Shown: piece after piece, positions 9,042-15,451 of the stretch
Layout: every line of letters starts with the position of its first letter
How positions within the stretch are numbered: position 1 is the first letter of the stretch
Source: an uncultured Mycoplasmatota bacterium
GTDB lineage: Bacteria > Bacillota_I > Bacilli_A > RF39 > UBA660
Reading direction: 5' to 3'
Length of the DNA stretch: 32,580 bases
Assembly (NCBI GenBank): GCA_945948625.1
Contig: CAMFBT010000005.1
Location: 1-32,580, forward strand
The notes under the pieces: generated by a model
Database searches by the model: none
What the model was told of the DNA's origin: nothing
The model's input: the letters and a program-made list of their open reading frames with translations, nothing else
Program-made: the position numbers and the translations under genes

Positions 9042-9203
9042 TTTTGGGTTTTAACACATTACAAGTATGATATTGGACCTAATATAAATTGTAAAATAGA
9101 AAGATATATTGTATGTGTTGGATTGAATTTTATTAGAGAAGATATTATTGGTTTTAAGGATAGTCTAGCTGAGCCGGTAGTTTTCTCGAATACTATTTTA
9201 TAA
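9042..9203 (+). pseudogene. Unrecognised gene fragment (53 codons, no start)
   Basis: The stretch 8971-9349 holds no intact gene. Within it, 9042-9203 is open for 53 codons and has protein-like composition (DIGPNINCKIERYIVCVG followed by LNFIREDIIGFKDSLAEP), but it has a stop immediately upstream, no ATG, and no ribosome-binding site in front of any alternative start. This looks like the 3' part of a broken gene. I do not recognise the family. The remaining bases of the gap are AT-rich, apart from the weak -10 of the next gene. Confidence 0.35.
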
Positions 9204-9321
9204 AAAAACACCGAATGGTGATGTTAAACCTATTTAGTAGTCATTAATAAAAATTAATGTGAAATCAGTGTGAAGTTGCAATAATTATTAAATTTAATGC
9301 CACAAACATTATTAGACATGT

Positions 9322-9327
9322 TATAAT
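9322..9327 (+). promoter_or_regulatory. Extended -10 promoter element
   Basis: TGTTATAAT (extended TG plus perfect TATAAT) lies 22 nt before the start at 9350. No clear -35 box is seen, which is acceptable for an extended -10 promoter. Confidence 0.45.
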
Positions 9328-9349
9328 TAATATGTAGGGAGTGTGCAAA

Positions 9350-9766
9350 ATGGATTATGATAAAATTTTTGAAAAAGATTTAGATAGGAAATTCTTTTAT
9401 ACAGATTATCCTGGTAAAAAAATTGTTGTTGGGAAAATAAGTTTAAATAATGCAATAGCAAGATTAAGTAAAGATGAATATTACACATTAGTAACTTATT
9501 ATAAAGGGGATGTATTACCAGAGCAGTACATACCACTTAATGAATTAACAAGTGATGATGGCACTTTGTTTGCTACATTTAATCCTAATATGCATTTTTT
9601 TGATATATGTATGAATGGGGGTATACAGCGTATTTCTAGATTACCAAATTCTAATTCAGGTAGTCCTAATTACCTTCTTGGACCAGGACCAAATGCGGTA
9701 TCACTAGAAGATTTAATTATGGAACAATATAATGAGTATTTAAAAAACACAGATATCTTCAGTTAA
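9350..9766 (+). CDS. Hypothetical protein
   Basis: The 138-aa protein has no signal peptide or membrane span. The ATG at 9350 is chosen because AGGGAG at 9336-9341 sits 8 nt upstream; a GTG at 9341 overlaps that site. The sequence begins MDYDKIFEKDLDRKFF and contains KIVVGKISLNNAIARL, a Gly/Pro/Asn-rich segment (NSNSGSPNYLLGPGPNA) near residue 105, and an acidic C-terminus. I recognise no family. It has its own extended -10 and its own terminator. It lies between gene fragments and an integrase remnant, so it may be cargo of a lost mobile element. Size and acidity would suit a small immunity or regulatory protein, but nothing in the sequence shows that. Confidence 0.6.
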   Translation: MDYDKIFEKDLDRKFFYTDYPGKKIVVGKISLNNAIARLSKDEYYTLVTYYKGDVLPEQYIPLNELTSDDGTLFATFNPNMHFFDICMNGGIQRISRLPNSNSGSPNYLLGPGPNAVSLEDLIMEQYNEYLKNTDIFS

Positions 9767-9865
9767 AAGAGGCAGATAGTTTTTTGAATCATTATATCAA
9801 GCAATCTATTTATATGTATTTGTTTAAGGATTAAATATTATTTTTATTGTTTTTCTAAAACATTT

Positions 9866-9895
9866 GGTAACACTAATAATGTTATCATTTTTTTT
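9866..9895 (+). terminator. Intrinsic terminator after the 138-aa gene
   Basis: A 7-bp stem with one G-T pair (GGTAACA at 9866-9872, TGTTATC at 9880-9886) and a 7-nt loop is followed by a run of eight T. Confidence 0.75.
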
Positions 9896-9936
9896 GCTGA
9901 ATATTCTTAAAATTATTCGGTATTGTATTAAGTAAG

Positions 9937-10169
9937 ATGGTAAATATAAGAAAAATTAAAATACATGATTTCAGACATAGTCATACAACATTTTTATTAT
10001 CAAATGGTATTCCAATAACTATAATAAGTAAAAGGTTGGGATTGATATATCAATGACATTAAATGTATATTCACATCTAATACCAGAAGATGAAGATAAA
10101 TCTATAATTTTAATTAATAGAATTAATGGAAAAAATATTAAAATAAGAGAATTTAAAGAAAATGGATAA
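9937..10169 (+). pseudogene. Tyrosine recombinase/integrase C-terminal remnant, frameshifted
   Basis: Only the C-terminal catalytic part of a phage-type tyrosine integrase remains. The first frame (about 9937-10056) reads KIKIHDFRHSHTTFLL then ISKRLG, the HxxRH box of the family, and ends at a TGA. The next frame continues the family pattern as DISMTLNVYSHLIPE (about 10045-10169) with the nucleophilic Tyr in NVYSHL, then a charged tail. Between RLG and DIS intact relatives have two residues (such as H-S/T), but here only two bases remain. A 4-bp deletion therefore explains the frameshift. Everything N-terminal is missing; the frame is closed by a stop near 9899. It points toward and stops 48 nt from the 3' end of tRNA-Gly, the usual position of an integrase beside its tRNA attachment site. 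The rest of 9767-10180 has no gene. Confidence 0.8.
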
Positions 10170-10179
10170 AGTGAAAAAT

Positions 10180-10204
10180 AAAAAAATCCTTGAAAAACAA
10201 GGAC
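10180..10204 (-). terminator. Intrinsic terminator of tRNA-Gly
   Basis: On the minus strand, CCTTG-TTTTT-CAAGG forms a 5-bp hairpin followed by ATTTTTT, starting about 15 nt beyond the encoded CCA of the tRNA. Confidence 0.75.
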
Positions 10205-10216
10205 TAATCTTAAAAA

Positions 10217-10291
10217 TGGAGCAGATGAGGGGAGTCAAACCCCCGTCTCAGCCTTGGCAAGGCCGAATTCTAATCGTTGAACCACATCTGC
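10217..10291 (-). tRNA. tRNA-Gly (GCC)
   Basis: The minus strand folds as a complete cloverleaf. The acceptor stem GCAGATG/CATCTGC is perfect 7 bp. The D-arm GTTC/GAAT follows. The anticodon stem CGGCC/GGCTG carries the loop TTGCCAA with anticodon GCC. The T-arm is GGGGG/CCCCT with loop TTTGACT, and the discriminator T is followed by an encoded CCA. It has its own promoter and terminator and is divergent from ffh. Its 3' end faces the integrase remnant, so it probably served as an attachment site. Confidence 0.96.
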
Positions 10292-10306
10292 ATCAGATAT
10301 ATACAT

Positions 10307-10335
10307 ATTATATTAAAAATTAATAAAAAAATCAA
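10307..10335 (-). promoter_or_regulatory. Promoter of tRNA-Gly
   Basis: On the minus strand, TTGATT (10330-10335) and a perfect TATAAT (10307-10312) are separated by 17 bp, and the -10 lies 15 nt before the tRNA 5' end. Confidence 0.75.
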
Positions 10336-10366
10336 CTATTTTTTATGAAAAAATGTAAAAATATTG

Positions 10367-10372
10367 TATAAT
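10367..10372 (+). promoter_or_regulatory. -10 element for ffh
   Basis: A perfect TATAAT preceded by ATTG lies 19 nt before the ffh start; the -35 region is poor (TATGAA-like). Confidence 0.45.
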
Positions 10373-10391
10373 AGTTATTAGGTGATAATTT

Positions 10392-11699
10392 ATGTTTGAA
10401 AATTTAAGCGATAGATTGCAGAATGTTGTTCATAAGATTAGAGGATATGGAAAAATAACTGAAGATAATATTAGTGAAATGATGAGGGAGATTAGACTTT
10501 CTCTTTTGGAAGCTGATGTTAATTATAAAGTTGTAAAAGAGTTTACAAATAATGTAAAGGAGAAAGCATTAGGTGAAGATGTTAATAAGAGTTTATCCCC
10601 TGGTGAAGTATTTGTTAAAATTGTTAAGGATGAACTTACTAATTTACTTGGTGGAGAGAATACTCCTTTAAATGTTAATGGGAATCCTGCTACTTTAATG
10701 TTGGTTGGTCTTCAAGGTAGTGGTAAAACTACTACTATTGGTAAACTAGCTAATTATCTTAGAAAGAATAATAGGAAAAAACCTTTACTTGTTGCTTGTG
10801 ATGTATATAGACCTGCCGCTATTGATCAGTTAAAACAGATTGGTAAGGAACTTGGTATTGAAGTTTATTCTGAAGGTAAGGGAAATCCTATAGAAATATC
10901 TAAGAATAGTATTAAATATGCTAAAGATAATGGATATGATTATGTTCTTATTGATACTGCAGGTAGACTTCAAATTGATGATGTATTGATGGAAGAATTA
11001 TTTAATATTCAAAAGGAAATTAATCCTGATGAAACTATATTAGTTATTGATTCTATGATGGGACAGGATGCTATAAATGTTATTAATGGATTTAATGATA
11101 AGATTAATCTTAGTGGTGTTATTTTAACTAAATTAGATGGTGATACGAGGGGTGGTGTTGCTTTATCTGTTAAACATCTTACTAATTTACCAATTAAGTT
11201 TGTGGGTGTTAGTGAAAAGATGGATGGTCTTACTCCTTTTTATCCTGAAAGAATGGCATCTAGAATACTTGGCATGGGAGATATTTTATCTATAGTTGAA
11301 AAAGTTCAAACTGAAATTGATGAAAAAGATGCTGAAAAAACTGCTAGAAAGATGATGAAGGGTAATTTTGATTTAGAAGATTTTTTAGAACAACTTAATC
11401 AGATTAAGAAACTTGGTCCATTAGAAAATATTCTTAAACTTTTACCTGGTGCAAAGAAAATGGGATTAAATAATGTAAATATAGATCCTAAAATTATGAA
11501 AAGGACTGAAGCTATTATTCTTTCTATGACTATGGAGGAGAGAAAAAATCCTAGTATTTTGAAAGCTAGTCGTAAAAAGAGAATAGCAGATGGTTCGGGG
11601 ACTACAGTTAATGATGTTAATAAGCTTCTTAATCAATTTGAAGAAATGAAGAAAATGATGAAAATGATGGGAAATGGTAATTTTAAAATGCCATTTTAG
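10392..11699 (+). CDS. ffh: Signal recognition particle protein Ffh
   Basis: This is the GTPase of the signal recognition particle. It binds the SRP RNA and signal sequences of nascent membrane and secreted proteins and docks with FtsY. The 435-aa protein has an N-domain helical bundle (1-~95), then the G domain: G1 GLQGSGKTTT near residue 105, DVYRPAAIDQL, G3 DTAGR, and TKLDGDTRGG. A Met-rich M domain follows from about 300, with MKMMGNGNF near the end. The SRP RNA-binding helix-turn-helix region around SMTMEERKNP is present. The length is slightly short of typical bacterial Ffh because the C-terminal tail is brief. No ylxM-like helper gene precedes it. The ASCH gene starts 9 nt after its stop. 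Confidence 0.96.
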   Translation: MFENLSDRLQNVVHKIRGYGKITEDNISEMMREIRLSLLEADVNYKVVKEFTNNVKEKALGEDVNKSLSPGEVFVKIVKDELTNLLGGENTPLNVNGNPATLMLVGLQGSGKTTTIGKLANYLRKNNRKKPLLVACDVYRPAAIDQLKQIGKELGIEVYSEGKGNPIEISKNSIKYAKDNGYDYVLIDTAGRLQIDDVLMEELFNIQKEINPDETILVIDSMMGQDAINVINGFNDKINLSGVILTKLDGDTRGGVALSVKHLTNLPIKFVGVSEKMDGLTPFYPERMASRILGMGDILSIVEKVQTEIDEKDAEKTARKMMKGNFDLEDFLEQLNQIKKLGPLENILKLLPGAKKMGLNNVNIDPKIMKRTEAIILSMTMEERKNPSILKASRKKRIADGSGTTVNDVNKLLNQFEEMKKMMKMMGNGNFKMPF

Positions 11700-11708
11700 G
11701 AGGATATT

Positions 11709-12095
11709 ATGAAAGTTCTTACAATAAGGGAACCATGGGCTAGTTTGATTGTTAATGGTTATAAAGAATATGAATTTAGAAGTTGGAAAACTAATTATAG
11801 AGGTAGAATATTAATACATGCTGGTCTTACTTTAGAAAAAGATAATGAATTAAAATTTAAGGATTATCATCTTGATTATGGTAGTGGTGAAATTATTGGT
11901 GAGGCTATTATTACTGATTGTATTTTTGTTACTGATGATTTTAATGTTGAACTTAATAAAGTTAATCCTCTTGTATATGGTAATGGGAAACATATTGGAA
12001 ATTATGCTTGGAAATTAGAAAATATTGTTATGTATGACAAAAGAATTCCTTGTAAAGGAAAACTTGGATTATGGAACTATGATATTAGTAATTAA
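11709..12095 (+). CDS. ASCH (PUA-like) domain protein
   Basis: This 128-aa single-domain protein of the ASCH superfamily is a PUA-like beta-barrel thought to bind RNA or nucleosides. The start of the domain is diagnostic: MKVLTIREPWASLIVNGYK, then YEFRSWKT and YRGRILIHAG, close to the EOLA/YqfB-like group. The C-terminal KLGLWNY closes the barrel. AGGAGG overlapping the ffh stop gives strong translation coupled to ffh, so it is the second gene of that operon. A role in RNA modification or RNA binding is a family-level inference. Nothing specific shows the substrate. Confidence 0.85.
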   Translation: MKVLTIREPWASLIVNGYKEYEFRSWKTNYRGRILIHAGLTLEKDNELKFKDYHLDYGSGEIIGEAIITDCIFVTDDFNVELNKVNPLVYGNGKHIGNYAWKLENIVMYDKRIPCKGKLGLWNYDISN

Positions 12096-12173
12096 TTTTG
12101 TTTAAAAAATAGACTTCTTTACTATCTACTTATTTAGTGAAAACATATTATAATGTAGATAGGAGGATAAATT

Positions 12174-12530
12174 ATGAATTATACTGATGGTTTTAATCAA
12201 GGTATGTATGATGGTGATATTGATATTAATATAACTAATACTAATACAAATCAAAATGTTAATGACAATACTAATATGAATTACAATACTATTGGTGCTC
12301 CAATGATGGGAGGTCCTATAATGGGAGGAATTGCCTCTCCAGTAGTAGAGACTCCTAGAGAAAGAGTTGTATATAGAAATATTTATCATACTGTGCCTCA
12401 TGTTTGTCCTATAAATACTAAGATTGTTAATAATCATATTTATAGACATACTTATCAACCAAGATATACTTGTTGTGAAGAAAATGTTGTTACTAATGAA
12501 CAATGTGGATCTTGTTGTCAATTTAGATAA
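12174..12530 (+). CDS. CotD-like spore coat protein
   Basis: The 118-aa protein has an Asn/Asp/Thr-rich N-terminal third, a Gly/Met segment (PMMGGPIMGG, 43-52) and a His/Cys-rich C-terminal half. That half holds YHTVPHVCPINTKIVNNHIY (71-90) and a CC pair with a further CGSCC near the end. The alternation VPH-hydrophobic-P-NT-x-x-VNN-H-x-Y-x-H is the pattern I associate with the inner coat protein CotD family. Cys and His could give cross-linking or metal binding. A strong AGGAGG site and its own terminator show it is expressed alone. CotJ genes elsewhere in the window support a sporulation role. Confidence is moderate because the family is short and of low complexity. Confidence 0.65.
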   Translation: MNYTDGFNQGMYDGDIDINITNTNTNQNVNDNTNMNYNTIGAPMMGGPIMGGIASPVVETPRERVVYRNIYHTVPHVCPINTKIVNNHIYRHTYQPRYTCCEENVVTNEQCGSCCQFR

Positions 12531-12565
12531 AAACTTATTTTATTATTGAATTTTTTATTATGAAT

Positions 12566-12590
12566 AGAGCTTATTGCTCTTTTCTTTTTT
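12566..12590 (+). terminator. Intrinsic terminator after the CotD-like gene
   Basis: AGAGC (12566-12570), loop TTATT, GCTCT (12576-12580), followed by TTTCTTTTTT. Confidence 0.75.
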
Positions 12591-12597
12591 CTTATAT

Positions 12598-12626
12598 ATT
12601 AAAAAAGATCATTAATGTGATCTTTT
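12598..12626 (-). terminator. Intrinsic terminator of the murE-peptidase operon
   Basis: On the minus strand AAAAGATCA and TGATCTTTT form a perfect 9-bp stem around a 6-nt loop containing the peptidase stop codon, followed by a T run. Confidence 0.85.
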
Positions 12627-13805
12627 GATATGATTTTCTTGTTCATAGATTTTATCAATATATTGGTAGATGTTATCTATATTGTTTTGTTTTTGTAATA
12701 TATTATTTGTTAAACTTAGTATTCTATCAATATTTGTCATTGTATATATAAATGAATTTATATTACTTTGAATGGTAGTATTATAATTGTTTTTATCTCC
12801 AAATACTCCAATTGGATTTCCCATCATTGGTGATAATTCTATTAGAATATTACCGGGATAGTTTATTCTTAAGTGATCGTTGACACTTACTATTTTTCCA
12901 CTTTTATCTTTAATGATATCATAAGTACCTTTATTTTTTATTGTGTATTCTTGATAATATTTACTTAGTAAATAATTGTATGTTGTAATAAATTCATTAT
13001 TACTTTCTGGTCTTTGATAAATAATTCCTCCAATACTATGATAATTTAATAAACCAAAGATATTTCCTTTTAATTCTTCTAATAATTTTTTTAAGGAAGT
13101 TATTTCTAATTCGTTTTTGAAGTTATTACTTTGATTATTACCAGGATGTCCAATAGGAGATGGTATATCTAATCTGATGTTGTTATATACTAATTGCCAG
13201 TTATATTCATTTGGTTTTACTATTCTTTTTTTTGTATTTGAATTTAAATCAATACCATTTCCATTACTTGCCCAATCTATAATACTTCCTTTTGGATGAT
13301 TTGATAATATTTCTTCAACATTATTTCTTAAAATATTATATTTACTGTTAATTGAAGTATGGTTTATATCTTTAAACATTAGTTGATGTTCTTTGGTTTT
13401 GCTATCTTTATTTTGTGTATCGCTTTTAAATTTTTTATAGAATTCATAACTGAATTTTGTTATTTCGTTTTCAGTAGTATTTCTTCCCAATTTATTTCTT
13501 ATTGCAGAAGTGTTTATTAAATATCCTTCGGGATTTAATATTGGAATAAAATGTATTGTTAGTGATTCAAATGATATGTTATTTTTTATTAGATAGTTCA
13601 TTAAATTAAGAACAAATGTTACTGTTATTATTTCATTAGAATGTTGACCTGCTGTTACTATTATATGCTTTTTTCCATTTCCTAGGGTAAAATGTCTGAT
13701 TGGTAATTTTTCATTATTTGTATATGCTAAAGGTGGTTTTTCTGTTATGATTCTGTTATTAAAACTATCCATTATTTTTTGACATTCATTATAGTCTAAA
13801 ATCAT
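12612..13805 (-). CDS. M14 family metallopeptidase, probable gamma-D-glutamyl-mDAP peptidase
   Basis: This 397-aa zinc carboxypeptidase-fold enzyme has no signal peptide, hence is probably cytoplasmic. Zinc ligands are His55 and Glu58 in QHSNEI and His256 in LLNYHSIGG; the general-base Glu323 lies in ILIELSP. The usual substrate-carboxylate Arg of the DLNRN motif is absent: residues 184-190 read GIDLNSN. From memory, the M14C group (ENP1/YqgT gamma-D-glutamyl-mDAP peptidases) also departs from Arg here. It follows murE by 36 nt in the same operon. MurE forms the gamma-D-Glu-mDAP bond, so an enzyme that hydrolyses it would recycle or edit muropeptides. Substrate assignment is inference; membership of M14 is clear. 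Confidence 0.8.
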   Translation of the reverse strand: MILDYNECQKIMDSFNNRIITEKPPLAYTNNEKLPIRHFTLGNGKKHIIVTAGQHSNEIITVTFVLNLMNYLIKNNISFESLTIHFIPILNPEGYLINTSAIRNKLGRNTTENEITKFSYEFYKKFKSDTQNKDSKTKEHQLMFKDINHTSINSKYNILRNNVEEILSNHPKGSIIDWASNGNGIDLNSNTKKRIVKPNEYNWQLVYNNIRLDIPSPIGHPGNNQSNNFKNELEITSLKKLLEELKGNIFGLLNYHSIGGIIYQRPESNNEFITTYNYLLSKYYQEYTIKNKGTYDIIKDKSGKIVSVNDHLRINYPGNILIELSPMMGNPIGVFGDKNNYNTTIQSNINSFIYTMTNIDRILSLTNNILQKQNNIDNIYQYIDKIYEQENHIKRSH

Positions 13806-13841
13806 CTGCTATCTATTCCTTCCTTTTAGTATAATATTGAA

Positions 13842-15206
13842 TTATATGTTTTTTATTATTTCTTGTACTGTTTCTTTATCACTAAAGTGTGTTTTATTGC
13901 TTCCTATTATTTGATAATTTTCATGACCTTTTCCTAATATTAATAATATATCATTATTTGTTAATTCTTCAATTCCTTTTTTAATAGCGGTTTTTCTGTC
14001 TAATTCTATGATATAGTTATCATTTGCTTTTTCTTTTAGTAGATCATTAATTATTTGGTTTGGATCTTCATCTCTAGGATTATCATTTGTAAAAATTGTT
14101 TTGTTTGACATTGTTAATACTAGATTTCCCATTTCACTTCTTTTTTCACGATCGCTACCTGTTCCACCTCCACAACCAATTACAGTAATTATTTTATTTG
14201 GCTTTAATTCGCGAGTTGTTTTTAGTACATTTTCTATTCCATCCGGAGTATGTGCATAGTCTATAATAATATTATTATTTTTGTAGTTAATATTTTCCAT
14301 TCTTCCTATGGGATTTTCTACTGTATTTAATACTTTGTTTATTTCTTCAAAAGTATATCCTATTTTATTTAATATTATTATACTAACTAGACTATTATAT
14401 ATATTATGTTTTCCAAGCATTTTTGTACTAAATGTATAATTTTCATTATTATGTATAACTGAAAAAGTACTATGTGATAATGTTATATTATATTCTTTTA
14501 TATAATAATCTCCTTTTGTAAAACTATATGTAATGTTATTATTTCCTTTAACTATGAAATAGTCTTTGTAGTTGTCGTCGTTATTTATTATTGCATATTT
14601 ATTATTTCTTAACATATTAAATAGTTTTTGCTTTGCTTTTGCATAATTTTCCATAGTTTTGTGATAACCTAGATGTTCATGTGTTAAATTGGTAAATACT
14701 GCAAAGTCAAATTTTAATCCCTTTAATCTATTTTGATCTAATCCATGAGAACTTGCTTCAAGACAGACATATTCACATCCTTCTTTTTTAGCTTCAATTA
14801 ATAATTCATATATGTCTATTATTTCTGGTGTTGTATTAGGGAGTTCTTTTATAAAATTTCCTATATAGAAACCATTAGTACCGATATAAGCGGTTTTTCT
14901 GCCTAATTTATTTAGCATATTATGAATAAGTATACTAGTAGTAGTTTTACCATTTGTTCCTGTTATTCCGATTAGTTTTAAATCTTTTATTTCACTATAA
15001 TAAGTATCATATAGATATTTTACTAGATAATCTTTTGTATTATCTACGATAATTGTTTCTACTGGATAATTTCCATATTCTGCGATTACTTTTGTTGCTC
15101 CATTTTTGATTGCATCTTCAATATACTTATGGCCGTCATTATTTGTTTTTAATGCTATAAAAGTATCTCCTTTTTCTATTTTTTTAGAATTATATTTTAT
15201 ATTCAT
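13842..15206 (-). CDS. murE: UDP-MurNAc-tripeptide synthetase, mDAP-adding type
   Basis: This cytoplasmic Mur ligase adds the third residue to UDP-MurNAc-L-Ala-D-Glu using ATP. The 454-aa protein has a short N-terminal UDP-binding domain, the ATP loop GITGTNGKTTTS (81-92), the central-domain EASSHGL and HEHLGYH motifs, IDYAHTPDG near 315-323, and the specificity motif DNPRDEDP at 375-382. In known MurE enzymes DNPR marks meso-diaminopimelate addition rather than lysine, so this organism probably makes mDAP peptidoglycan. The start has GGAGGT and a good promoter. The N-terminal domain is somewhat shorter than the usual ~490-aa enzyme. Confidence 0.94.
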   Translation of the reverse strand: MNIKYNSKKIEKGDTFIALKTNNDGHKYIEDAIKNGATKVIAEYGNYPVETIIVDNTKDYLVKYLYDTYYSEIKDLKLIGITGTNGKTTTSILIHNMLNKLGRKTAYIGTNGFYIGNFIKELPNTTPEIIDIYELLIEAKKEGCEYVCLEASSHGLDQNRLKGLKFDFAVFTNLTHEHLGYHKTMENYAKAKQKLFNMLRNNKYAIINNDDNYKDYFIVKGNNNITYSFTKGDYYIKEYNITLSHSTFSVIHNNENYTFSTKMLGKHNIYNSLVSIIILNKIGYTFEEINKVLNTVENPIGRMENINYKNNNIIIDYAHTPDGIENVLKTTRELKPNKIITVIGCGGGTGSDREKRSEMGNLVLTMSNKTIFTNDNPRDEDPNQIINDLLKEKANDNYIIELDRKTAIKKGIEELTNNDILLILGKGHENYQIIGSNKTHFSDKETVQEIIKNI

Positions 15207-15228
15207 AGTACCTCCGTTTGTTTTTTAT

Positions 15229-15257
15229 ATTATACAATATTATATGTTAAATGTAAA
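15229..15257 (-). promoter_or_regulatory. Promoter of murE
   Basis: On the minus strand TTTACA (15252-15257) and perfect TATAAT (15229-15234) are 17 bp apart, 22 nt upstream of the murE ATG. Confidence 0.75.
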
Positions 15258-15369
15258 ATATGTTTTTTTAATACTTTTGTTTGTTTATACATTTGTTTCA
15301 AATTTGAATTATAATATCTTATAAAATATATATGTTATTCTTTTGGAATTAAAAAGTTATATTATTATG

Positions 15370-15398
15370 TTGACTTTAAATATTTTATAGTTTATACT
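15370..15398 (+). promoter_or_regulatory. Promoter of the adhesin-sortase gene
   Basis: TTGACT (15370-15375) and TATACT (15393-15398) are separated by 17 bp. The predicted start falls next to a GCAATTGC palindrome (15405-15412). Confidence 0.75.
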
Positions 15399-15451
15399 TT
15401 TGTCGCAATTGCAAGAAAAGAAAAAAATTAATTTTTTGAGGGAGGTTTTAT

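Noticed and set aside
9165-9200. Sequence GCTGAGCCGGTAGTTTTCTC looked briefly like part of a tRNA
   Set aside because: No acceptor or T-stem pairing could be built around it.
9206-9222. CACC-GAAT-GGTG hairpin with a T run on the minus strand
   Set aside because: Only 4 bp, and no minus-strand gene lies upstream of it; probably chance or leftover of the decayed element.
12144-12152. CATATTATA before the CotD-like gene matches the sigma-K -10 pattern CATANNNTA
   Set aside because: The -35 AC dinucleotide is not at 16-17 bp, and the same bases also give a TATAAT; a sporulation promoter cannot be claimed.
15247-15324. A 26-residue hydrophobic ORF (MLNVKYVFLILLF start) on the plus strand before the adhesin gene
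   Set aside because: It has no ribosome-binding site and overlaps the murE promoter region; AT-rich DNA readily gives such membrane-like peptides.
15405-15412. GCAATTGC palindrome at the adhesin transcription start
   Set aside because: An 8-bp dyad alone is expected by chance; no second site or extension was seen.
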